From Planctomycetota bacterium (GTDB lineage Bacteria; Planctomycetota; UBA1135; UBA2386), in contig JANQJF010000023.1 of NCBI GenBank assembly GCA_028281765.1, positions 62,001 to 126,000 of the forward strand: 64,000 nucleotides of DNA, written 5' to 3'. The notes beneath the pieces were generated by a model. The model searched no databases, had not been told where the DNA came from, and was given only the letters and a program-made list of their open reading frames with translations. Below are positions 36,880 to 48,399 of the stretch, in pieces. The first letter of the stretch is position 1; every line of letters starts with the position of its first letter. Both the position numbers and the translations under genes were made by a program.

Positions 36880-38484
36880 CTATCGCTCCCGCGCGTAGCC
36901 CGTGTCCCGCGCCGGCAGGACGACGCCGCTCTCGTCCGCGTACTCGTGCCAGTGTTCGAGCAGCTCCTGCAGCTTGGCCGGATTCTCTGCCGCTAGATCC
37001 CGGCTTTCGGCCGGGTCGGCTTCGATGTCGTAGAGCTCCCATCGCCCCGATCCGTAGGGCGGCCAGATCCAGGCGATCTTGAAGCGACCTTTCTGGATCG
37101 CCCGACGGCCGAAGAGTTCCCAGCCGACGACGTGGTCGGAGTCGTGCTTCGGCTCGAGCATCGCGCGGCACCGGGGGACGTCACGGACGTGCGCGAGATG
37201 CATGGCCATCGGCCAGAAGTCGCGCGCGGTGATCGGGGCATTCGACCTATCGGGTTCGATCGTGCCGGGCCAGGACACGATCGCCGGCACCCGGACGCCA
37301 CCCTGCGTCGGGAACGATTTGAACAGTCGGAACGGCGCGACGGTCGCGCGAGCCCAGCCGGGGCTCAGCCAGCAGTATGAGTTCGTGCGTCCGAGGTTCT
37401 CGATGCTGTTGTCGAATCGCCGCTGGACCCACTCGCCGATGCTCGCGAGGTTACCGACCGGGTTGCCTTCGGGACCGTTGTCACTGCAAAACACGATGAC
37501 GGTTCGTTCCAGTTCGCCGGACGCGCGCAGCGCCGCGAGCAGGCGACCGACGTTGTGATCGAGGTTCTCGACCATCGCGGCGTAGACCTCCATCGTCCTG
37601 GCTTCGCGCTGCTGCTCCTCCGGCGAGAGTGACGACCATTCCGGCGCGAACCGATAACGTGCGGGCGCCGGCTGCTCGGACGAAACGATGCCCGCATCGA
37701 TGGCTCCCTGCCGTCGTCGGGATGCGAGCGCGTCGTAGCCGTCGTCGTAGAGGCCGCGACACTTCGCGATCCATTCGTCGGGAGCGTGCAGTGGCCAGTG
37801 CGGCGCGGTGTAGGCGGCGTAGGCGAAGAACGGTTGCTGATGGCGTCGTGCTTCCGCCAGGTATTCGAGCAGCTTGTCGGTGTAGGCGTCCGACGAGAAG
37901 AAGTCCTCCGGGAGCTCGACCGGTTTGCCGTCCTCGAGGTAGGGCGCTTTGTCCGAAGCCTCCACGAGCCGGAACGCGTCCGCGAAATGGCTGGCGCCGC
38001 CCGGCAGCAGCGCGAACGAACGTTCGAAGCCTCGCGCGTGCGGTGCGAGCTCTGGCTTGGCGCCGAGGTGCCACTTGCCGGCCATGCACGTGAAGTAGCC
38101 GGCTGCCTGCAGTCGTCGGGCGATCGTGTCGTCCGAGGTCATCACGCCTTCGTAACCCGGCGCGCCCGCTTGTCGCTCGTCCTGCTCCCCGGACATCGTG
38201 CCGAGCCCGACGCGGTGGGGGTCCTGCCCGGTGAGGAGCATCGCACGCGTCGGCGAGCACGCTGGAGCGACGAGGAAGTTCGTCAGCAGCAGGCCGGAGC
38301 GCGCCAGGTGATCCAGGTTGGGCGTGCGGATCTCGCTGCCGAAGATGCCGAGATCGGTGTAGCCCAGGTCGTCGGCGAGGATCAGCAGGATGTTGGGACG
38401 CGTCGCCGAGTGGTGCGTGTCGTCCAGCGCGTGGCAACTCGACAAGCCGAGCAGCGCCACGACGAGCGACCAGAGACCCTTCAT
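36880..38484 (-). CDS. Type I sulfatase, lipoprotein
   Basis: 534 residues. The lipobox LGLSSC puts the lipidated Cys at 17. The metal-binding LILADDLGY (about 33-41) is followed by C76-S-P-T-R, the motif in which Cys is converted to formylglycine, then GKWHLG and the DNGPEG metal site. It is a formylglycine-dependent arylsulfatase-class enzyme acting outside the cytoplasm. The sulfated substrate cannot be read from sequence. It converges with the MacA-like gene 18 bases away. Confidence 0.9.
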   Translation of the reverse strand: MKGLWSLVVALLGLSSCHALDDTHHSATRPNILLILADDLGYTDLGIFGSEIRTPNLDHLARSGLLLTNFLVAPACSPTRAMLLTGQDPHRVGLGTMSGEQDERQAGAPGYEGVMTSDDTIARRLQAAGYFTCMAGKWHLGAKPELAPHARGFERSFALLPGGASHFADAFRLVEASDKAPYLEDGKPVELPEDFFSSDAYTDKLLEYLAEARRHQQPFFAYAAYTAPHWPLHAPDEWIAKCRGLYDDGYDALASRRRQGAIDAGIVSSEQPAPARYRFAPEWSSLSPEEQQREARTMEVYAAMVENLDHNVGRLLAALRASGELERTVIVFCSDNGPEGNPVGNLASIGEWVQRRFDNSIENLGRTNSYCWLSPGWARATVAPFRLFKSFPTQGGVRVPAIVSWPGTIEPDRSNAPITARDFWPMAMHLAHVRDVPRCRAMLEPKHDSDHVVGWELFGRRAIQKGRFKIAWIWPPYGSGRWELYDIEADPAESRDLAAENPAKLQELLEHWHEYADESGVVLPARDTGYARER

Positions 38485-38487
38485 GCG

Positions 38488-39030
38488 TCAGGCGTCGACC
38501 GCGAGCAGCGCCGCCGCCGTCTCCCACTCGAGGCGCGCGTTCCGAACGCACGTGCGCACCTCGTCGACGTAGCCGTCCGCGGACGCCGACCAGGCGCGAT
38601 TGATGAGTCGTTCGCCATTCGCGAACGGCGACATGATGTCGGCGTATCGCTGCATGCCGAAGCGCGGGATCATGCTCTCGCGCGCCTCGACGAACGTGTT
38701 GATGTCGTCCAGCAGTTCGGCGTCGATGCGGTGGTGGATTTCGAGCTGCGCTTCGTCGTCTGACGTGCTCTCGAGTCCCGAGACCTTGCCGATCAGGCTC
38801 GCGAGGCTCGTGCGCAACGTCTCGACGTCGGCGACGTGCTTCTCACCGGCATTCTCGGCTTCGCTTGCGCGAGCGTTCCGCAGGATCACCATGCCGACGA
38901 TCATGATCGCGGCGCAGACTCCGTAGGAAAGCCAGGGGACCGAGGCGACTTCCGAGACCGCCATGTAGGAGCCACTCAGGAAGCCGACGGCGAGCAGGGT
39001 TCCACCAAGGGCCTTCATTGTTCGTTCCAC
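38488..39030 (-). CDS. Small membrane protein next to an OPT transporter
   Basis: 180 residues with two N-terminal membrane helices (about 5-25 and 35-52), then a soluble helical domain with a coiled-coil-like stretch (about 60-100). The start lies one base after the OPT stop, so the two are co-transcribed. No known domain is recognised. A partner or regulator of the OPT transporter is the simplest guess from position alone. Confidence 0.65.
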   Translation of the reverse strand: MERTMKALGGTLLAVGFLSGSYMAVSEVASVPWLSYGVCAAIMIVGMVILRNARASEAENAGEKHVADVETLRTSLASLIGKVSGLESTSDDEAQLEIHHRIDAELLDDINTFVEARESMIPRFGMQRYADIMSPFANGERLINRAWSASADGYVDEVRTCVRNARLEWETAAALLAVDA

Positions 39031-39031
39031 A

Positions 39032-40774
<1,743 letters not shown>

Positions 40775-40906
40775 GCGCGTTTCTCCAGACCGGACGCGGT
40801 GAATCTACCGGACGGCGCGGGGAGTCGCGAGTCTGGCGACGCGACACTCGCGCCGAGAACTGACTTCTTCGGAACCAAGAGCTGTCGAGCGGCACCTGTC
40901 TTCGTG

Positions 40907-42268
40907 ATGTCGGACTGGTTGATCGTTGGCGGAGGACCGCACGGCATCCATCTTTCGGTTCGCTTGCTGAGAGCGGGTGTCCCGCGGACGGCCATCCGGA
41001 TCCTGGATCCTCACCGCGAGCCACTGACCCGCTGGCAGAGCTACACCGGCAACACCGGCATGTCTCACCTCCGCTCTCCGTTGGTCCACAACCTGGACGT
41101 GGAGGCTCTCGCGTTGGAACAGCACGCGAGTAGCACCGAATTCGAATCGGCCAAGCTCGAGCGGCGGCTTCCCGAGGGCCAGCAAGAGCCGGACTTCATC
41201 CCGCCCTACTCCCGACCGTCTCTTGCGCTGTTCATGCACCACGCCCGATCCTTGGTCGAGAAGTCCGGGCTGATGCGCTCGTGGATCCAGGGTCGGGCCG
41301 AGTCCTTGGAGTGCATGGAAGACGGGTATCAGGTGACCACGGAATCCGGCGAGACGTTGCGCGCGAAGAACGTCGTCCTGGCGCTGGGTTCTGGGGATCA
41401 GCTGCGGTGGCCGGTGTGGGCACGCGACCTGAAGGCGACCCATGAACAGGCGCCCCTCGACCACATCTTTGGACCATGCTTCCAGCGAGACGCGCTGGAC
41501 TCGTCGGAAGACGTCGTCATCGTCGGCGCGGGGATCTCCGCCGCCCAGCTGGCGCTTTCCCTGGCGGAGACCAACCCGGATCGAGGGATCACGATGCTGT
41601 CCAGGCATTCCCTCAAGCAGGCGGACTTCGACAGTGATCCGGGATGGTTGGGACCGAGGTTCTTGCGCGAGTTCGACGCAGAGCTCTGTCTCGAAAAGCG
41701 CCGAGCCACGATCCAGGAGGCTCGGCAGCTGGGATCCTTGGCCGCGGAGGTGATGTTCGACATCACGCAATCGATTCAGGCCGGGCGCGTGACGCACACG
41801 TTGGCCCACATCGATGGGGCGATCTGGGGTGGCGACGGAGAGCGGATCGAACTCCGCATGCGCCCCATGGAGCTCGACGAATCGGCCTATCACCGCAATG
41901 GCAAGATCCTCTCGCGGGTCAGCGAGACCACGCGGTCGATCGCGGCGGATCGAGTGGTTCTCGCGACGGGATTCAAGCCGCACCGGCCTGGCGGCGAGTT
42001 TCTGAATCGGGCGATCGAAGCGCTGGATTTGCCGCTCGCACCCGACGGGTTCCCGGTTGTAGATCGCCATCTGCGCTGGCGCCCCGGGCTGTTCGTGACG
42101 GGGCCGCTCGCGGAGTTGGTCGTGGGGCCCGCGTCCCGAAATCTGAGCGGGGCCCGCATGGCCGCGAAGCGGATCGTCGAAAGCCGTGGACTCCGCTTCT
42201 CGAAGCGGCCGCGGCCCGCGGCGTCAGCTTCCGTTGGCCGTCGGTTTGCCCCATACTCCCGCCGATGA
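40907..42268 (+). CDS. FAD/NAD(P)-binding oxidoreductase
   Basis: 453 residues from ATG 40907 (a GTG sits three bases upstream). N-terminal FAD motif IVGGGPHG (about 5-12), a second nucleotide motif IVGAGISAAQ near 205, and ATGFKPH near 350. The two-Rossmann layout resembles lysine/ornithine N-monooxygenase-like and PF13454 proteins. It overlaps the next membrane-protein gene as ATGA. The long N-terminal extension of this frame crosses the OPT gene and is not coding. Substrate unknown. Confidence 0.8.
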   Translation: MSDWLIVGGGPHGIHLSVRLLRAGVPRTAIRILDPHREPLTRWQSYTGNTGMSHLRSPLVHNLDVEALALEQHASSTEFESAKLERRLPEGQQEPDFIPPYSRPSLALFMHHARSLVEKSGLMRSWIQGRAESLECMEDGYQVTTESGETLRAKNVVLALGSGDQLRWPVWARDLKATHEQAPLDHIFGPCFQRDALDSSEDVVIVGAGISAAQLALSLAETNPDRGITMLSRHSLKQADFDSDPGWLGPRFLREFDAELCLEKRRATIQEARQLGSLAAEVMFDITQSIQAGRVTHTLAHIDGAIWGGDGERIELRMRPMELDESAYHRNGKILSRVSETTRSIAADRVVLATGFKPHRPGGEFLNRAIEALDLPLAPDGFPVVDRHLRWRPGLFVTGPLAELVVGPASRNLSGARMAAKRIVESRGLRFSKRPRPAASASVGRRFAPYSRR

Positions 42269-43179
42269 CCGAGGAACGATCGCGCGGCGGCAGACGAGGC
42301 TTCATCCTGTGGACGATCGCCGTCGTCCTGATGGTCGGAGCGTATTCGTACCAGAAGCGGACCGGGCCGACCCATCCGATGAAGGGATCGATCCAGGTCG
42401 GCGACGACGACGTCCGCTACGAGTTGTTGCGGAGTCACGAGACGACGCATGGTGCGCCGATTGCCGTGCCGAGTCCGGATGGCAAGGTGACCGGCACCCT
42501 GCACTGGAAGAACTACCCGACGGAGGATCCGTTCACGGCGACGCCGATGAACGTCACCGAGGTCGAAGGTGAGTCCGTGCTCCAGGCCTCGCTTCCGCAG
42601 CGACCGGCAGCGGGCAAGATCGAGTACTACCTCGAGCTGGCGACGCCGGGTGGGCCCGTGCGTATCCCCGAGGCCGGGGGCGAGAACGAGATTCTCTTGC
42701 GCTACAAGGACCCGGTGCCGGGCTCGATCCTGTGGCCGCACATCCTCGCGATGTTCCTCACGATGCTGATCGGCATGCGGGCCGGTTTGTCGGCGCTGTT
42801 CCAGCCGTCGACCGTCAAGCTCTACTCGTGGACGACCCTCGTCATCATGTCGACCGGCGGGCTCGTCCTCGGACCGATCGTGCAGAAGTACGCGTTCGGG
42901 GCGTACTGGACGGGGTTTCCGTGGGGCTACGACCTGACGGACAACAAGCTGTTGATCATGTGGGCCGTGTGGCTGGTCGCCTGCGTCTGGATGGGAGGCA
43001 AGCCGCGCCCGGACGGTAAGAAGTCCGGTGGCTTCGGCCGCGTCGGGGTGATCCTCGCGAGCGTCGTCATGGTCGCCGTCTACCTGATCCCGCACAGCAT
43101 GCAGGGCAGCGAGCTCGACTACGACAAGCTCGAGCAGGGCGTCGATCCGAAGCAGGCGATCGGTACCGGCGAGAAGTAG
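42265..43179 (+). CDS. Membrane protein with extracytoplasmic beta domain, unknown function
   Basis: 304 residues. One N-terminal helix (about 12-28), a ~120-residue extracytoplasmic Ig-like part ending in a short linker, then four further helices (about 155-270). ATGA overlap with the FAD oxidoreductase gene puts them in one operon. No family is recognised. The following small membrane protein starts 10 bases later. Confidence 0.7.
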   Translation: MTEERSRGGRRGFILWTIAVVLMVGAYSYQKRTGPTHPMKGSIQVGDDDVRYELLRSHETTHGAPIAVPSPDGKVTGTLHWKNYPTEDPFTATPMNVTEVEGESVLQASLPQRPAAGKIEYYLELATPGGPVRIPEAGGENEILLRYKDPVPGSILWPHILAMFLTMLIGMRAGLSALFQPSTVKLYSWTTLVIMSTGGLVLGPIVQKYAFGAYWTGFPWGYDLTDNKLLIMWAVWLVACVWMGGKPRPDGKKSGGFGRVGVILASVVMVAVYLIPHSMQGSELDYDKLEQGVDPKQAIGTGEK

Positions 43180-43189
43180 GCTCGGTCCC

Positions 43190-43660
43190 GTGAACGGTGC
43201 ACAGCTCCATCTGCTGACGGTGCATCTGCCCGTTGTGGGCATGCTCGCCGGACTGCTCCTGATGAGTCTGGCGCTGCTGCGCGACTCGGAATCCTTGACG
43301 CGAACGGCGATCGGCTTCGTCGTGTTCGGCACCCTGTTCGCTGCGCCTGCCTACTTCAGTGGACCGGAGGCAATGGAAGTCGCGAATCGCTTCGCTGAGA
43401 TCGACGAGCACCTGGTCGAGCAGCACGCCATCGCAGCCAAAGCGTCCTTCTTTGCGTCGGTCGTGCTCGCCTCGATTGCCATCAAGGTTTGGTGGGAGTC
43501 GACGCGCATGAAGACCGGCAAGGGGACACGCGTCGTGTTGCTTTGCGCGATGCTCGTGATCGCGTGGCTGATGGCGTGGACCGCACACCTCGGCGGCATC
43601 ATCCGGCATCCGGAGATTCGGGAGCCGGCATGGCTGTTGTTCCCCGAGCTGCCGCGGTGA
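43190..43660 (+). CDS. Four-helix membrane protein, DUF2231-like
   Basis: 156 residues from a GTG. HLLTVHLPVVG at the N-terminus and a later EHxxxA and HLGG segment place histidines at helix ends, as in DUF2231/cytochrome-b-like small membrane proteins; heme binding is possible but not shown. Four membrane helices. It is in the same operon as the two preceding genes. Confidence 0.65.
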   Translation: MNGAQLHLLTVHLPVVGMLAGLLLMSLALLRDSESLTRTAIGFVVFGTLFAAPAYFSGPEAMEVANRFAEIDEHLVEQHAIAAKASFFASVVLASIAIKVWWESTRMKTGKGTRVVLLCAMLVIAWLMAWTAHLGGIIRHPEIREPAWLLFPELPR

Positions 43661-43681
43661 TGCGAGTGGGGGCCTGACAGC

Positions 43682-46246
43682 GTGAGTCGCAACGCCTCCG
43701 TCTACGTCATCTTCTTCCTGTCGGGCACCGCCGGACTGGGCTACGAGATCGTCTGGACGCGGATGTTCACGACGGGTCTCGGGCACGAGATGCCGAGCTT
43801 GCTGGCGGTCGTTGCGGCGTTCTTCGGTGGGCTCGCCGTCGGCGCGTGGTTGCTCGACGGAGTCGTGAGTCGGAGCAAGACTCCCGGGCGGTGGTACGCG
43901 CTCCTCGAGGCCGCGATCGGGATCTGGGCGCTCGCCAGCATCGCGCTGATTCCCGTGCTCAACGATCAGGCGACGGTCCTGATGGGCGTCTCGCCATCTC
44001 CCGTGCGGCAGTGGGCGGTCGCGTTCGGGATTCCGTTCCTCGCGCTGCTGCCCGCGACCGCGGCGATGGGGGCGTCGTTCCCGGCGATGGAACGGCTCGC
44101 GTCTCGATTGCGCGGGAACGCGCGGACGATCGGCGGCCTCTACGCCTGCAACACGGCCGGCGCCGTCGCGGGCATCGCGCTGACCACGTTCGTCGCCGCG
44201 CCGGCGCTCGGGTTCCGGCTCACGCTGCTGTTCATGGCCGCGCTCAACTTCACGTGTGCTGTCGCCACCTGGTTCGGTCCCGCGGCAGGAGAGGAGGAGC
44301 GCCCGGCCGTGGCGACGGCGATGGTCGACCCTCCGTCTCGCGCCCGGCTGGCCGGCCTGCTGTTCGGCACGGGCCTGCTCGGGATCGGATACGAGGTGCT
44401 GGGCGTGCGCACGTTGGCGCAGGTCTACCAGAACACCGTCTACACGTTCGCCACGACGCTGTCGGTGTTCCTGCTCGGCACGGCGATCGGTGCTTCCCTC
44501 TACCAGCGCTTTGCCAAGAAGGAGGCGTTCGTCGCGCCGATTCGGCAGCTGCTGCAGCTGCTGGCGATCGGTTGTCTGCTCGGCATCGTGCTGATGCCGG
44601 CGAGCGGACACGTCTACAGCGCGGTGCGAGTCGCGTTCGGCGGCGGGACGACGGCGTCGATCTTCGCCGAGGCAACCGTTGCGCTGACCGTGTTCTTGCT
44701 GCCGACCGTCGTGATGGGGGCGACGTTCAGCCACTTGGCTCAGGCCGCGCGCGGCGCGAGCGGCGGCGTCGGGTGGGGGATGGCGTGGAACACCCTCGGT
44801 TCCTCACTCGCGCCGCTCGTGTTCGCCGTTTCCGTGCTGCCGTGGACCGGACTGCTGTGGGCTCTCGTGGCGTGCAGCGTCGGCTACTTGGTCCTGATCC
44901 CACTCTGCGGGCTTTCGTCGCGGCGGCTGGTGCCGCTGATTCCCGTCGGGGTGATTCTGATCTTCGCGCTGCAGACGGATCTGCTGCTGGTCGACGTTCC
45001 TGCTGGCAGCAGAGTCGTCGATCATCGCGAAGGCGTGCGCGCCACCGTAGTCGTGCTCGATCAGGGACACGGTCGCACTCTCAAGGTGAACAACCGGTTC
45101 TCGATGGGAGGGACCGCGCACTCGTTCGTCGATCGCCGGCAGGCGCACATTCCTCTGTTGCTGCACCCGAAACCGGAGCGCGCGCTCTTCTTGGGGGTGG
45201 GCTCCGGCGTCACGGCCGGTGCCGCGACGAATCACCGCGGGCTGGAGTTCCGGGGCGTGGAGTTGCTGTCCGAGTCCTTGGAATTGATCGAACATTTCCA
45301 GCCCGGCAACCAGCTCGAGAGAATCGACGTCGACCGGCAGTACGCCCTCGCGGACGCGCGCCGCTACGTGCGCGCGACCGAAGAGAGCTACGACGTCATC
45401 GTCGCCGACCTGTTCCATCCGGCGAGGGACGGCGCGGGTGCGCTCTACACGAGGGAGCATTTCGAGGCCGTCCGCGAGCGCATGCGCCCCGGCGGCTTGT
45501 TCTGCCAGTGGCTGCCGCTCTACCAGCTGGACGTCGAGATGGTTCGCCTCGTCGTGCGGACGTTCCTGCGGGTGTTCCCGGAGACGAACGCGTACCTCGG
45601 TCACTTCAACGTCAACACCCCGATGATCGGACTGGTCGGGGGTGTCGAGCCGCGGCGCTTCGAGGCCGACTGGTACGCGAAGCGCGTCACGCACCGTCCG
45701 TTGGTCACCGAACTCACGGAGCTTGCCATGGGCAACGGCTCCACGTTGTTCGGGTGCCTGTTCGCCACGCGCAGTTCCTTGGTCGACTTCGCCGGAGACG
45801 GTCCTCTGAACACCGACGACCACCCCGTGGTGATGTTCCGGGCTCCCGATCTCGTCTATCGCGAGGAGGAGTCGGGTCGCCGCCAGCTCCGCGACCTGCT
45901 GGACGTCATGAAGGCGCCGGCCGCGGAAGTCGTCCAAGACGACGGCTCGTCGGCTGCAGCCGAGATGATCGAACGCCTCGACGACTACATCGCGGCGCGC
46001 GACCTCTACCTCCGGGCCGGGATCGCCTCGGTCGAGGGGCGACGGGAGAAGTCGATGGAGTGGTTGAAGCAGAGCGTGGCGAAGAGCGCCGACTTCACGA
46101 CGGCGTACGTGATGTGCCTGCAAGAAGCCGCGAACCGCGTCGAGAGCGACCGGGCGGCGGCGGAGCAGCTGCTGCGGTTCTTGGTCCGGGCACGTCCGGA
46201 AGACCCGCGGGCGGGGCAATACTTGCGGCAGTACTTCCGGCGGTGA
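43682..46246 (+). CDS. Membrane-embedded spermidine-synthase-like fusion protein
   Basis: 854 residues from a GTG. The first ~430 residues hold about 12 membrane helices like the MFS-type N-terminal half of bacterial spermidine-synthase-like proteins. The second half has a SAM-methyltransferase-fold domain with FLGVGSGVTAGA (about 502-513) and VIVADLFHPARDG, where the canonical spermidine synthase Asp pair is not fully conserved. A short C-terminal helical part resembles TPR. Polyamine synthesis is therefore doubtful. The gene is last in the FAD oxidoreductase operon and meets the ABC importer operon tail to tail. Confidence 0.78.
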   Translation: MSRNASVYVIFFLSGTAGLGYEIVWTRMFTTGLGHEMPSLLAVVAAFFGGLAVGAWLLDGVVSRSKTPGRWYALLEAAIGIWALASIALIPVLNDQATVLMGVSPSPVRQWAVAFGIPFLALLPATAAMGASFPAMERLASRLRGNARTIGGLYACNTAGAVAGIALTTFVAAPALGFRLTLLFMAALNFTCAVATWFGPAAGEEERPAVATAMVDPPSRARLAGLLFGTGLLGIGYEVLGVRTLAQVYQNTVYTFATTLSVFLLGTAIGASLYQRFAKKEAFVAPIRQLLQLLAIGCLLGIVLMPASGHVYSAVRVAFGGGTTASIFAEATVALTVFLLPTVVMGATFSHLAQAARGASGGVGWGMAWNTLGSSLAPLVFAVSVLPWTGLLWALVACSVGYLVLIPLCGLSSRRLVPLIPVGVILIFALQTDLLLVDVPAGSRVVDHREGVRATVVVLDQGHGRTLKVNNRFSMGGTAHSFVDRRQAHIPLLLHPKPERALFLGVGSGVTAGAATNHRGLEFRGVELLSESLELIEHFQPGNQLERIDVDRQYALADARRYVRATEESYDVIVADLFHPARDGAGALYTREHFEAVRERMRPGGLFCQWLPLYQLDVEMVRLVVRTFLRVFPETNAYLGHFNVNTPMIGLVGGVEPRRFEADWYAKRVTHRPLVTELTELAMGNGSTLFGCLFATRSSLVDFAGDGPLNTDDHPVVMFRAPDLVYREEESGRRQLRDLLDVMKAPAAEVVQDDGSSAAAEMIERLDDYIAARDLYLRAGIASVEGRREKSMEWLKQSVAKSADFTTAYVMCLQEAANRVESDRAAAEQLLRFLVRARPEDPRAGQYLRQYFRR

Positions 46247-46259
46247 GCCGCGCGTCATC

Positions 46260-47300
46260 CTACGGCTGCTCGGCGCTGCGCGCCAGTTCCGCGCGGAGCG
46301 CAGCGGTAGTGTCCTCGAGCGACGCATGCTCCGACTCGTGGTTTCGGCAGCGAAGTCGCCATCGGACCCCGGTTTCGTCGACTTCTATGGACGCGGCGAG
46401 TCCCGTGCGGACCCCTTGCTCGACTCCGAAGCCGAGCCGTCGGAGGGCGTGGCACGTCCATTGGGCCGGCACACCGTTGCCCACGACGCCCACTCGCTCT
46501 CCTGTGGGGTGATTCAATTCGAAGCGTCCGGATGACGGGTCGTACTCGAGACCCTCGTAGCGGAACACGTTCGCAAGCGCGCCGTTGAGCACGAGATCCT
46601 CCGGGCATCCGTCACACACCTGCCCGCGGCGGTCGAGGATCCACAAGCGGTCTGCCGTGCGCAACGCGAGGTCCAAGTCGTGCGTGGAAAGCAAGACGGT
46701 CGTCCGGCCGTTGTGTGCGAGCCGTCGGAGAAGCTGGACGATCTCCACCCGTCTGGCGAGATCGAGAAACGCGGTCACTTCATCGAGCACGAGCACCGAC
46801 GGCTCCTGCGCGAGTGCGCGCGCCACGAGCACGCGCTGCCTCTCGCCGTCGCTCAGCTCCACGACCTTGCGATCGGCGAGGTCTTCGGTGTCCGTGTCCG
46901 CAAGCGCTTGGGCGATGGCGGCTCGGTCCTCTGGCGCGAGTCGGCCGGACCAGCGCGTGTGCGATGCCCGTCCAAGAGCGACGAGGTCCCAAGCGCTCAG
47001 TCCCCAGGCGTCGACCCTCTCTGTGAGAACTACGCCGACTTCCCGGGCTCTTTCGCGAGCGGGCATGGAGGCGAGATCGGTGCCTCCCATCAGCACGCGG
47101 CCATCCAGAGGATTCTGCAGCCCGCACAGCGTGCGCAACAAGGTCGACTTCCCAGCGCCGTTGGGGCCGAGCAACGCGACGAACTGACCTCGGTCGATGG
47201 AGAGAGACAGATCGGAAGCGATCCGCGTTTCCTTGCGACGATTCCCATATCCGACCGTCAGTCGATCGACGGCGAGCGCCGGCGCGAGATCTTCGTTCAT
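46260..47300 (-). CDS. Siderophore/heme/B12-type ABC importer ATPase with C-terminal extension
   Basis: 346 residues from ATG 47300 (ATGA overlap with the permease). Walker A is GPNGAGKST, the signature LSDGERQR, Walker B VLVLDEV, and the switch His is in STHD. About 100 residues beyond the usual end (from FRYEGLEYDP onward) form an extra beta/alpha domain that most FecE/BtuD proteins lack. It is last in a binding-protein, permease, ATPase operon. Confidence 0.88.
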   Translation of the reverse strand: MNEDLAPALAVDRLTVGYGNRRKETRIASDLSLSIDRGQFVALLGPNGAGKSTLLRTLCGLQNPLDGRVLMGGTDLASMPARERAREVGVVLTERVDAWGLSAWDLVALGRASHTRWSGRLAPEDRAAIAQALADTDTEDLADRKVVELSDGERQRVLVARALAQEPSVLVLDEVTAFLDLARRVEIVQLLRRLAHNGRTTVLLSTHDLDLALRTADRLWILDRRGQVCDGCPEDLVLNGALANVFRYEGLEYDPSSGRFELNHPTGERVGVVGNGVPAQWTCHALRRLGFGVEQGVRTGLAASIEVDETGVRWRLRCRNHESEHASLEDTTAALRAELARSAEQP

Positions 47301-48394
47301 CGATCCTCCCGTGCACCGTAGCCGCGAAGGAGAAGGAGGAGGACGGTCGGTCCACCGACCAGGCCGAGCATCGCGTTCAAGTGCAGGAAGTGTCGGCTCC
47401 AGGGTAGATGGACGACGAGGTCCGCCAATGCCGCGAGGCCGGCGCCGAGCAGCGCACAAGCGGGCAAGAGCACCCGATGGTCCGCGGTTCGAAAGAGGAC
47501 GCGCGCGAGATGGGGGGAGAGGATGCCGAGGAACGTGATCGGTCCGCAGAACGCCGTGACTGCCCCCGCGAGTACCGCCGCCACCGCGACCGCAGCGCAC
47601 CGGCACCGTCGAACCGCGATCCCGAGCGTGCGTGCGTAGTTCTCGCCCAGCAGCAGCACGTTCAGCGGTTTCGTCAGGACGACGGTGCAGCCGAAGCCGA
47701 GTGCGACGACGGAGGCCAGCAGGCCCCATTGCGCAAATCCGACGTGCACGAAGTTGCCATCATTCCACTGCGCGAACGCGCGCGACTGCGCCTCGCTGGT
47801 GAAGTGCAGAACCACGCTGATCAGACCATTCGCAACTTGCCCCAACATCAGACCACTGAGCAAAAGTGTGACCGCGCCAACTCGCGAAGCGAGCAGGAGC
47901 AGAAGCGAGGTCATCCCGAGCGCGCCGATTCCCGCGGACAGCGCGAGGCCCAGATTCGATAGGAGGCCGAGGCTTGCGAGGACCGTGTTGCCCAGCGAAC
48001 CCGAGATCACGACGAAGAGGGCGACGCCCAGGCGAGCGCTATGGACCAGGCCCAGGAACCAGGGATCCGCGAGCGGATTGCGAAACGTCGTCTGCAGGAG
48101 CAAGCCGCAAACACCGAGCGCCGATCCGGCGGTCAGCGCGGTCAGCGTTCTCGGCAGTCGGAAATCCAGGATGATGCGGTGCCAGCGCTCCACTTCCGCG
48201 TCGAATCCCAGCAAGACGGCCAGCACATCCCGCAGCGGGATTCGGACGACGCCGATCGTGAGTTCGAGGACGAAGACGACGGCCACACCGCTGAGCAACG
48301 CGATCCATGGCCAGGCTCCCGGGCTCTTCGGCTGGGCTGACCCGGTCGCAGATGACGAAGCCGGCGAAGAGTCAGTCACGGGTATGCTGTCCAT
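47297..48394 (-). CDS. FecCD-type ABC importer permease
   Basis: 365 residues from ATG 48394. About ten membrane helices with FecCD-family stretches: RLPRTLTALTAGSALGVCG near the first cytosolic loop and CGPITFLGILSPHLAR near helix 8. A polar N-terminal ~30 residues (Ser/Pro-rich) is unusual. It forms the channel for the iron-chelate, heme or cobalamin class of importer; the ligand cannot be told. It starts five bases after the binding-protein stop. Confidence 0.9.
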   Translation of the reverse strand: MDSIPVTDSSPASSSATGSAQPKSPGAWPWIALLSGVAVVFVLELTIGVVRIPLRDVLAVLLGFDAEVERWHRIILDFRLPRTLTALTAGSALGVCGLLLQTTFRNPLADPWFLGLVHSARLGVALFVVISGSLGNTVLASLGLLSNLGLALSAGIGALGMTSLLLLLASRVGAVTLLLSGLMLGQVANGLISVVLHFTSEAQSRAFAQWNDGNFVHVGFAQWGLLASVVALGFGCTVVLTKPLNVLLLGENYARTLGIAVRRCRCAAVAVAAVLAGAVTAFCGPITFLGILSPHLARVLFRTADHRVLLPACALLGAGLAALADLVVHLPWSRHFLHLNAMLGLVGGPTVLLLLLRGYGAREDR

Positions 48395-48399
48395 CGGCA

